64,000 nucleotides of DNA, from NCBI GenBank assembly GCA_964424345.1, contig CAYRIK010000004.1, positions 1 through 64,000 of the forward strand, written 5' to 3'. Positions within the stretch are counted from its first letter, which is position 1, and each line of letters starts with the position of its first letter. The notes under the pieces are model-generated. The model saw only the letters and a program-made list of their open reading frames with translations. It made no database searches and was not told where the DNA came from. A program made the position numbers and the translations under genes. The DNA comes from RGIG6307 sp964424345 (GTDB taxonomy: Bacteria > Bacillota > Clostridia > Lachnospirales > Lachnospiraceae). Below are positions 17,143-24,177 of this stretch, piece after piece.

Positions 17143-17316
17143 ATGATACCAAAAGATCCAGCTATGTTATTTAGCTTTATGAATATGCGTTTGCGCGATT
17201 TTGGCATAAATCTGGATGAGTTGTGTGATGATTTAGATGTGGAACGCAGTGAAATTGAAGCTGTGCTGGACCGCATAGATTATCATTATGATGCGGAGAA
17301 AAACCAGTTCGTTTAG
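17143..17316 (+). CDS. DUF4250 domain-containing small protein
   Basis: A 57-residue protein, MIPKDPAMLFSFMNMRLRDFG at its start and DAEKNQFV at its end. The opening MIPKDPAMLxSFxNxxLRD and the closing YDxExNQF are the hallmark of DUF4250, a small family of Clostridia and Bacteroidetes. The middle (LDELCDDLDVERSEIEAVL) looks like a helix-turn-helix. AAAGGAAA lies 6-7 bases upstream of the ATG. The gene sits 20 bases after clpB and is probably on the same transcript. The function is unknown. Confidence 0.9.
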   Translation: MIPKDPAMLFSFMNMRLRDFGINLDELCDDLDVERSEIEAVLDRIDYHYDAEKNQFV

Positions 17317-17375
17317 AGCATAAACAAAAGAAGAAAGTGCATATAGTTTTTTAAGAAGCTAAGTGGAGCTTATTT

Positions 17376-18056
17376 ATGAAACGATATGAAAAAAGAGCAG
17401 ACCGAAGATTATGGAGTATATTCCTAGTCTTTTGTCTGCTTTTTGTATGTTTGTCCAAGAAAAAGGAAACCGCTTTGGTGTCGCAGACAAAGGTTGTTGT
17501 CTTGCCCAAAATTGCACTAACATTTGACGATGGCCCACATCCTGTGTATACACCGAAATTGCTGGAAGGATTACGGGAAAGAAATGTCAAATGTACTTTT
17601 TTTGTGACAGGAGAAAATGCGTCGTTATATCCGGAGCTGATTGAGCAGATGCAAAAAGATGGACATTTGATAGGAAATCATACATATCATCATGTACAGT
17701 TGTCAGCAGTCGGAGAAGATATTTTTTTGCAGGAATTAGAAGAAACAAATCGGGTGTTAGAAGAAATACTTGGTACAGAAATTTTATTTGTACGTCCTCC
17801 TTATGGAGATTGGAGCAAACAAATGGAACAAAAAATCAATATGTTTCCGGTTCTTTGGGATGTTGACCCACTAGATTGGTGTACAGGTAATGTAAGCAAA
17901 GTGCGTCAGACAGTCCTAAATAATGTAGAAGATGACTCTATTATTTTAATGCATGATTATTATGAAACGTCTGTAGAGGCAGCACTTGAGATAGTAGATG
18001 CGCTTATCAAAGAAGGATATGAGTTTGTGACAGTAGATGAATTGCTTGTAGAATGA
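17376..18056 (+). CDS. Membrane-anchored polysaccharide (peptidoglycan/chitooligosaccharide) deacetylase
   Basis: A 226-residue CE4/NodB-fold enzyme with an N-terminal membrane anchor (about residues 12-28), so it acts outside the cell. All five NodB motifs are present: TFDDGP (motif 1, around 49-54), HTYHH (motif 2, metal-binding His pair), RPPYG (motif 3), DVDPLDW (motif 4) and LMHD (motif 5). The family removes N-acetyl groups from peptidoglycan or related glycans, often giving lysozyme resistance or modifying spore cortex. The exact substrate cannot be read. It follows the DUF4250 gene by 59 bases. Confidence 0.92.
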   Translation: MKRYEKRADRRLWSIFLVFCLLFVCLSKKKETALVSQTKVVVLPKIALTFDDGPHPVYTPKLLEGLRERNVKCTFFVTGENASLYPELIEQMQKDGHLIGNHTYHHVQLSAVGEDIFLQELEETNRVLEEILGTEILFVRPPYGDWSKQMEQKINMFPVLWDVDPLDWCTGNVSKVRQTVLNNVEDDSIILMHDYYETSVEAALEIVDALIKEGYEFVTVDELLVE

Positions 18057-18075
18057 AAATAGCTAAGATATGACA

Positions 18076-18104
18076 TTGACCGAGTTGAAAAATTTGATTA
18101 TAAT
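18076..18104 (+). promoter_or_regulatory. SigA-type promoter for the GH36-GH3 operon
   Basis: TTGACC (18076-18081), 17-base spacer, TATAAT (18099-18104), one mismatch from consensus. It lies about 36 bases upstream of the GH36 start. Confidence 0.8.
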
Positions 18105-18139
18105 GAACGAAAATGTTACCAAACAAAAGGGAGAGTAAA

Positions 18140-20341
18140 ATGAGTATTTCGGTCAATAAAGAGCAAAATATATTTTGTGTCAGCACAAAAAACACCAGCT
18201 ATATCATGGGTGTATTAAACGGTCAATATTTACTTCATATGTACTACGGCAGCAAAATGGAAGATTTGGATTGCAAATATCTGATGCGATTTGAAGATGA
18301 TACTCCACATGCTGGATGGATTTTTAGAAGCAATCGTCAATGGGTATTTGAACGTGCGTCATTTGAATATCCTGCTTACGGAACAGGTGATTACAGAGAA
18401 ACTTGTTTAAAAGTAAGAGATGAAGGCGGTCACAGAGTATGTGAGCTTAGTTATGACAGTTATCGTATTTATAAAGGAAAACCATCTTTACATGGAATGC
18501 CTGCTATTTTTGCAGATAATGCAGAAACATTAGAAATTACATTAAAAGATGATTTGTTAGGACTTAAAGTATTGCTTCGTTACAGCGTATTAGAAGACAG
18601 CGATGCAATTATTAGAAGTGCAGTTGCAGTCAATGAAGGTGGACAGAAATTATATTTAGAAAGAATGTTAAGTGCTTGTCTGGATTTAGACAATAACGAA
18701 TATGAACTTTCTACATTATCTGGTGCAGGCGGAAGAGAACGCAATATTGCAACAAGAAAAATTACACCAGGTCAGCATGTTGTCGGTTCTTTCAATGGTG
18801 AGAGCAGCCATGAACACAATCCATTTATGATGCTTACAAATACATATACAACACAAAAACAAGGCGATGTATATGCAATGAACTTAATCTATTCTGGTAA
18901 TTTTGCAGCAAAGACAGAATTAAATTATCAGGACAGTGTTCGTATGACATTAGGTATCCATGAAGAAGGATTTGAATGGGTATTAGAGCCAGGTAAGGAA
19001 TTTGAAACACCAGAAGCAGTGCTTGTATATTCAGAACATGGCATTGGAACGATGACAAGAACATTCCATGATTTATACAGAAATCATTTGATAAGAAGCA
19101 AATATTTACATAAACAAAGACCAATCCTTATTAACAGTTGGGAAGCTGCTTACTTTGACTTTGATGATGAAAAGTTAGTATCTATTGCAAAAGAAGCAAA
19201 AAAACTTGGTATTGAAATGTTAGTTATGGACGATGGCTGGTTTGGACATCGTGACAATGACAAAACAAGTTTAGGTGACTGGTTCATATATGAAGATAAG
19301 ATTAAATGCGGTCTGAAAAATCTTGTAGATCAGGTAAATGCAGAAGGTATGAAATTTGGTATTTGGTTCGAGCCGGAAATGATTTCCGAACAGTCAGAAT
19401 TGTACAAAGCACATCCAGATTGGGCAGTACAGGTTCCGGGACGTAAGATTACAACAAAGCGTACACAGTATGTATTGGATTTTACAAGACAGGATATATT
19501 GGACTATATTTATGAACAGGTTGCAAGCATTTTACGAAGTGCCAATATCGAGTATGTAAAATGGGATATGAACAGAACATTAACTGATATCGGAAGTGCA
19601 AGATTAGATGCAGAGCATATGGGTGAGTTCTTCCACAGATATGTACTTGGTGTATATCAGCTTCAGGAAAGATTGATTCAGGAGTTTCCTGATTTATTAT
19701 TTGAAAACTGTTCAGCAGGCGGCGGACGTTTTGATGCAGGTATGTTGTATTATAGTCCTCAGATTTGGGCATCTGATGATATGGACCCAGTAGAACGACT
19801 TCTGATTCAGGAAGGAACTTCTCTTGTATATCCATTAAGCACAATGGGCGCACATGTTTGTGCACTTCCAAGTTCTTGTATCGGCAGAAAGAATATTTCT
19901 ATGGAAACAAGAGCATATGTTGCTATGATGGGAACATTTGGATACGAAGTAGATGTTAGAAAATTGACAGAAGAAGAAAAAGAAAAAGCAATCGTATTAA
20001 ATCAGGAATATCATAAATACAGTGATATTAACCGAGAAGGCGATTACTATCGTATAGCTTCTTATCGTCAAAATCATATATATGATTGTTGGGAAGTTGT
20101 ATCAAAGGATAAATCAGAAGCGTTGGTAACATATGTACAAGTATCTTATCGTACAGACTGTAAGTCTAATAGAATTATATTAGATGGTTTAGAGCCAAAT
20201 GCAAAGTACAGATTAGAAGGTACAGAACAAGTATATTCCAGTGAACTTTTGATGAAGGCTGGATATTTGATTGAGCCATTACATGGTGATTATGAAAGCA
20301 AATTACTTCATTTTGTAAAAGTAGATGCAACAGAAGTGTAA
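18140..20341 (+). CDS. Alpha-galactosidase, glycoside hydrolase family 36
   Basis: A 733-residue GH36 enzyme that releases alpha-1,6-galactose from raffinose-family sugars and galactomannans. The N-terminal beta-sandwich domain (about 1-330) precedes a TIM barrel. MDDGWFGHRDNDKTSLGDW, GIWFEPEM, KWDMNR (catalytic nucleophile Asp, about residue 470) and CSAGGGRFDAGML followed by SDDMDPVERL (acid/base Asp) are the family signatures. There is no signal peptide, so it is intracellular and acts on imported oligosaccharides. GGGAGAG precedes the ATG at 18140 by 5 bases; the upstream ATG at 18113 lacks a site and lies in the leader. It shares a transcript with the GH3 gene that begins 20 bases after it. 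Confidence 0.95.
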   Translation: MSISVNKEQNIFCVSTKNTSYIMGVLNGQYLLHMYYGSKMEDLDCKYLMRFEDDTPHAGWIFRSNRQWVFERASFEYPAYGTGDYRETCLKVRDEGGHRVCELSYDSYRIYKGKPSLHGMPAIFADNAETLEITLKDDLLGLKVLLRYSVLEDSDAIIRSAVAVNEGGQKLYLERMLSACLDLDNNEYELSTLSGAGGRERNIATRKITPGQHVVGSFNGESSHEHNPFMMLTNTYTTQKQGDVYAMNLIYSGNFAAKTELNYQDSVRMTLGIHEEGFEWVLEPGKEFETPEAVLVYSEHGIGTMTRTFHDLYRNHLIRSKYLHKQRPILINSWEAAYFDFDDEKLVSIAKEAKKLGIEMLVMDDGWFGHRDNDKTSLGDWFIYEDKIKCGLKNLVDQVNAEGMKFGIWFEPEMISEQSELYKAHPDWAVQVPGRKITTKRTQYVLDFTRQDILDYIYEQVASILRSANIEYVKWDMNRTLTDIGSARLDAEHMGEFFHRYVLGVYQLQERLIQEFPDLLFENCSAGGGRFDAGMLYYSPQIWASDDMDPVERLLIQEGTSLVYPLSTMGAHVCALPSSCIGRKNISMETRAYVAMMGTFGYEVDVRKLTEEEKEKAIVLNQEYHKYSDINREGDYYRIASYRQNHIYDCWEVVSKDKSEALVTYVQVSYRTDCKSNRIILDGLEPNAKYRLEGTEQVYSSELLMKAGYLIEPLHGDYESKLLHFVKVDATEV

Positions 20342-20361
20342 AGGTATGTATGAGGTGTAGC

Positions 20362-23112
20362 ATGTTTGATGTAAAAAAATATGCAGCTTTGGCAAGAAAA
20401 GCGGCAGCAGAAGGTTGTGTATTATTAGAAAACAGAGGAAATGTACTTCCATTACAAAAAGGTTGTAAGGCAGCAGGTTTTGGTATTGGTCAGTTCCATT
20501 ATTTTAAGAGTGGAACAGGTTCAGGCGGTGGTGTTAACACAAGCTATGTAGTAAGCATTTTGGATGCTTTACAGCAGTGTGAAGATATTACAATGGATCA
20601 GGAATTGTTAGACGTGTATACAGTATGGCAGTCTGAGCATACAGAAGTGGAAAATACAGGATGGGCACAGGAATCTTGGAGTTTTCCAGAAATGCCGTTA
20701 GAGGAAGAAATCGTAGAAGCAGCAGCAAAACGAAATGATGTTGCAATCATTTCTATTGCAAGAAGAGCAGGCGAGGACAAAGATAACGCTGCAGAGCAGG
20801 GAAGTTATCTTTTGACCGAGGAAGAAGAACGCATGTTAGAGCTTGTTTGCCGTCATTTTGATAAAACAGTTGTTTTGTTAAATACGGGAAATATCATGGA
20901 TATGAAATGGGTAAAAACATATGAGCCAAATGCAGTCCTGTATGTATGGCAGGGCGGTCAGGAAGGCGGAAATGCAGTACTGGATGTTTTGACAGGAGCT
21001 GTAAATCCAAGTGGTAAACTTCCAGATACGATTGCATACGACATTACAGATTATCCTTCTACCCAAAATTTTGGAAACGAAGAAAAAAATATATATGCAG
21101 AAGATATTTTTGTAGGATATCGATACTTTGAGACATTTGCCAAGGATAAAGTGTTATATCCATTTGGATATGGTCTTTCTTATACAACATTTGATATTAA
21201 ACCAATCGGTTATCGTTGGGACGGAAATACTGTTTATGTAAGAGCATTTGTAACAAATACAGGTCATTGTGCAGGTAAGGAAGTAGTACAGCTTTATGCA
21301 AAGGCACCACAGGGCGCATTAGGAAAGGCAGAACGTGTATTATGTGCATTTTCTAAAACAATGCTGTTAAATGCCGGTGACAGTCAGGTTGTAGAATTAT
21401 CTTGTGATAAATATGCGTTTAGTTCTTTTGATGACAGCGGCCGCTCCGGACATCGTTTTGCATACGTATTAGAAGCTGGAGAATATGTATTTTATGTTGG
21501 CAACAGCATTCGTTGTGAACAAACAGCAGGTCAGTTTACATTACAGGAAACACAGGTAGTAAAGCAGTTAGAGTCAGCACTTGCACCAACACAGGCATTT
21601 GAACGTATGTGTGCGAAAGTGACAGAAGATGGCTCTGTAGCATTAGTATATGAAGAAACACCACAAAGAACATACGATCTTTGGAATAGAATTGTTTCTG
21701 CTCGTCCACAAGAATTGGAATATACAGGAAATCAAGGCTATAAATTAGCAGATGTGAAAAAAGGTCATGTATCTATGGAAGCATTTGTAGCACAGATTCC
21801 AGACAAGCAGTTGAGTGTATTGTTCAGAGGAGAAGGTATGTGTTCTCCAAAAGTAACACCGGGAACCGGAGGAGCATTTGGTGGTTTGTCACCGGCATTA
21901 CAGGAATTAGGTATTCCGGTAGCTTGTTGTACAGACGGTCCAAGCGGTATCCGTATGGACGTAGGAACATTTGCATTTTCCCTTCCAAATGGAACATGTC
22001 TTGCTGCAAGCTTTAATGAGGCGTTGTCTGAAGCACTGTTTGAAATGATGGGAGTAGAGCTTCGTAAAAATAAGATTGAAGTATTGCTTGGACCTGGTAT
22101 GAATATCCATCGTAATCCATTAAACGGCAGAAACTTTGAATATTTTTCTGAAGACCCATATTTGACTGGAAAAATGGTTGTTGCACAGTTAAAAGGAATG
22201 CATAAGCACAATGTAACAGGTTCTATTAAGCATTTTGCAGCAAACAATCAGGAAGCTGGAAGACGTACAGCAGACAGTGTAGTTTCTGAAAGAGCATTGA
22301 GAGAAATCTATTTAAAGGGATTTGAAATTGCCTGCAAAGAAGGAAAAGCATACTGCGTAATGTCTACATACGGCCCATTAAATGGCATTTGGACAGCAGG
22401 AAATTATGATTTATTGACACAGGTACTTAGAAAAGAATGGAACTTCAAAGGTATTGTCATGAGTGACTGGTGGGCAAGAGCCAACGAAGAAGGTCAAAAT
22501 TTTACTGTTGGAGAGCGAGCTGCTATGGTAAGAGCACAAAATGACCTTTACATGGTAACAGCAGATGCAGAAGATATGGCAGAAAGAGACAACTTGATTC
22601 GCAGTCTTGGAACAGAAAAAGTTACAAGAGGAGAATTACAAAGAACTGCTATGAATGTATTACGTTTCATTATGCAATCACCGGTTATGGAACGTTATAT
22701 GCATACAGAAGCAAATGCATACAAAGCATTGTGTGAACAGAAAAATGCGTTTGGTGCCAATGAAGATTGTGTAGAGATTGCAGCATTGGAAGCAGGAGAA
22801 ATAAAACCAGAGCAATTTACTCCAGAAAGAGGACATAGAGATACATTTGGACTTTATTTTGATAAAGCTGGTGTATACAAATTAGAAATGACAGTAAGAG
22901 CTGTTGCAGAGACAGAACTTGCTCAGATTCCAATGTCCATCTTTAAAAACGAACTCTTTGTACAGACAGTAAGTCTTACTGGAGAAGATAAAGAATGGAG
23001 AACTGTTGATGTAATGTTAGGTCATGTTGCTGAGTCAGAAATCGTAAAACTTTCTTTCTTCTTTGGACAAGGCGGAATGGAAATTGCAGAGTGTAAAATT
23101 GTAGAAGCATAA
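20362..23112 (+). CDS. GH3 family glycoside hydrolase with inverted domain order
   Basis: A 916-residue cytoplasmic GH3 enzyme, probably a beta-glucosidase or related beta-glycosidase. The order of domains is reversed relative to ordinary GH3. The (alpha/beta)6 sandwich comes first (about 1-235, ending GVNPSGKLPDT-like), then a fibronectin III-like domain (LYPFGYGLSYTTF, about 265-420). The TIM barrel comes last (about 490-770), with SIKHFAANNQEAGRR and GIVMSDWWA holding the nucleophile Asp. Such inverted GH3 enzymes are known from Butyrivibrio and Ruminococcus. The start at 20362 follows GAGG by 6 bases; an ATG four codons earlier is possible. Confidence 0.9.
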   Translation: MFDVKKYAALARKAAAEGCVLLENRGNVLPLQKGCKAAGFGIGQFHYFKSGTGSGGGVNTSYVVSILDALQQCEDITMDQELLDVYTVWQSEHTEVENTGWAQESWSFPEMPLEEEIVEAAAKRNDVAIISIARRAGEDKDNAAEQGSYLLTEEEERMLELVCRHFDKTVVLLNTGNIMDMKWVKTYEPNAVLYVWQGGQEGGNAVLDVLTGAVNPSGKLPDTIAYDITDYPSTQNFGNEEKNIYAEDIFVGYRYFETFAKDKVLYPFGYGLSYTTFDIKPIGYRWDGNTVYVRAFVTNTGHCAGKEVVQLYAKAPQGALGKAERVLCAFSKTMLLNAGDSQVVELSCDKYAFSSFDDSGRSGHRFAYVLEAGEYVFYVGNSIRCEQTAGQFTLQETQVVKQLESALAPTQAFERMCAKVTEDGSVALVYEETPQRTYDLWNRIVSARPQELEYTGNQGYKLADVKKGHVSMEAFVAQIPDKQLSVLFRGEGMCSPKVTPGTGGAFGGLSPALQELGIPVACCTDGPSGIRMDVGTFAFSLPNGTCLAASFNEALSEALFEMMGVELRKNKIEVLLGPGMNIHRNPLNGRNFEYFSEDPYLTGKMVVAQLKGMHKHNVTGSIKHFAANNQEAGRRTADSVVSERALREIYLKGFEIACKEGKAYCVMSTYGPLNGIWTAGNYDLLTQVLRKEWNFKGIVMSDWWARANEEGQNFTVGERAAMVRAQNDLYMVTADAEDMAERDNLIRSLGTEKVTRGELQRTAMNVLRFIMQSPVMERYMHTEANAYKALCEQKNAFGANEDCVEIAALEAGEIKPEQFTPERGHRDTFGLYFDKAGVYKLEMTVRAVAETELAQIPMSIFKNELFVQTVSLTGEDKEWRTVDVMLGHVAESEIVKLSFFFGQGGMEIAECKIVEA

Positions 23113-23122
23113 CGATAAATAC

Positions 23123-23159
23123 AAAAATACCCGACATGAATATGTTGGGTATTTTTTTT
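23123..23159 (+). terminator. Terminator of the GH36-GH3 operon
   Basis: Arms AAAAATACCC-G-ACAT and ATGT-T-GGGTATTTTT (one G-T wobble) with a 4-base loop and eight T at the end. Confidence 0.9.
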
Positions 23160-23204
23160 GTATATTTAGAAAATATTTCCCAAAAAAATGATAAAAATAA
23201 AAAG

Positions 23205-23233
23205 TGTCAAAAAATAGAAAAAAATGTCAAAAA
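23205..23233 (+). repeat. Direct repeat TGTCAAAAA, 20-bp period
   Basis: TGTCAAAAA occurs at 23205-23213 and 23225-23233, two helical turns apart, upstream of the pilus promoter. This spacing fits a protein binding two sites on one face of the helix. No protein is assigned. Confidence 0.5.
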
Positions 23234-23248
23234 GTCTGAAAAAAAACT

Positions 23249-23257
23249 GGGGGGGGG
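23249..23257 (+). repeat. Homopolymeric G9 tract upstream of the pilus promoter
   Basis: Nine consecutive G in an otherwise A-rich intergenic region, about 60 bases upstream of the -35. Such tracts are prone to slipped-strand mispairing. Confidence 0.7.
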
Positions 23258-23316
23258 TAAAAAGAGTGTGAAGTCGAAAAATGCGATGAAAAAATGAAAA
23301 AATTTAGCTAATTGTA

Positions 23317-23346
23317 TTGACGGATAAAATAGAATAGTAGTAAAAT
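23317..23346 (+). promoter_or_regulatory. Promoter of the sortase-pilus operon
   Basis: TTGACG (23317-23322), an 18-base spacer and TAAAAT (23341-23346). The leader to the signal peptidase start is about 85 bases. Confidence 0.65.
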
Positions 23347-23436
23347 GGAAGCATAAAATAGAGATGATTTGAAGCGTATAAATCATACTTTCATAAAATG
23401 TTTTTTAAAACAAAAATAGGCATATAGGTAGCTAGA

Positions 23437-24177
23437 ATGAAGAAGCGAGAATTAAGAAAATTAAGCAAAAAAGAACTACTAGAGATACTGATCGCGCAGG
23501 GCAAAGAACTTCAAAATCTGGAAAACAAATATGCACAAGCTGAAGTTGTGTTAGAAAAAGAAGGCATTGCTCTTGAACCATTAGAAGCAGATCAAGATAC
23601 AAGTGTTGACTTATTGGAAGCAGAGTTAGCAAAAGTGAAATACCGTTCACGTTATAGAAGCGTTTTTATGAGTACGATTTATACGCTTATTGTAGTTGCG
23701 GCAATATCTATTCTTGTGGCAACAATGTGGCTTCCAGTATTACAAATATACGGTTCTTCTATGACTCCGACATTAGGAGAAGGAGATGTCGTGATAGCAC
23801 TAAAAGGATCTGACTTTAAACAAGGTGAGCTGATTGCTTTTTATATGGGCAATAAGATTTTAATTAAGCGATGTATTGCGGGACCAGGTCAATGGGTCAA
23901 TATGGATGCAGACGGAAATGTATATGTAGATGGAACGTTACTAGAGGAGCCATATCTGAAAGAAAAAGCATTGGGAGATTGCAATATCGAATTTCCTTAT
24001 CAGGTTCCGGAAAATCGATATTTTTGTTTGGGAGACCACCGCTCAACATCAGTGGATTCCAGACACACAAATGTAGGGTGTATATCCGATGAGCAGATTA
24101 TTGGTAAAATAGTATTTCGTGTCTGGCCGTTGACAGAATTTGGAAAAATAGATGGAAAGGTTGGTGATATGGAATGA
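23437..24177 (+). CDS. Pilus-operon signal peptidase I with N-terminal coiled coil
   Basis: A 246-residue type I signal peptidase, first gene of the pilus operon, likely dedicated to processing the pilins. Ser108 in GSSMTPTL and Lys144 in ILIKRCIAGPG form the catalytic dyad, and GDHRSTSVDSR is the family box E. Residues 1-70 are an unusual cytoplasmic Lys/Glu-rich coiled coil ahead of the single membrane segment (about 77-101); ordinary SipS-type enzymes have only a short cytoplasmic start. Its stop codon overlaps the start of the next gene (ATGA), so translation is coupled. Signal peptidases of the SipA type occur in other Gram-positive pilus islands. Confidence 0.92.
   Translation: MKKRELRKLSKKELLEILIAQGKELQNLENKYAQAEVVLEKEGIALEPLEADQDTSVDLLEAELAKVKYRSRYRSVFMSTIYTLIVVAAISILVATMWLPVLQIYGSSMTPTLGEGDVVIALKGSDFKQGELIAFYMGNKILIKRCIAGPGQWVNMDADGNVYVDGTLLEEPYLKEKALGDCNIEFPYQVPENRYFCLGDHRSTSVDSRHTNVGCISDEQIIGKIVFRVWPLTEFGKIDGKVGDME

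Larger units (their letters stand above)
23113..23436 (+). other. Intergenic control region of the pilus operon
   Basis: This 324-base AT-rich region holds the terminator of the GH3 gene (23123-23159), two copies of TGTCAAAAA exactly 20 bases apart (23205, 23225), a run of nine G (23249-23257) and a TTGACG-18-TAAAAT promoter (23317-23346). The remainder is A-rich with no gene I can support. Confidence 0.75.

Noticed and set aside
21765..22247. 160-residue minus-strand reading frame inside the GH3 gene
   Set aside because: Antisense to the conserved TIM barrel of GH3, with no ribosome binding site and no recognisable domain.
23224..23271. 15-codon leader peptide frame spanning the G9 tract
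   Set aside because: An ATG frame (MSKSLKKNWGGVKRV) exists but it lies upstream of the pilus promoter and has no ribosome binding site.
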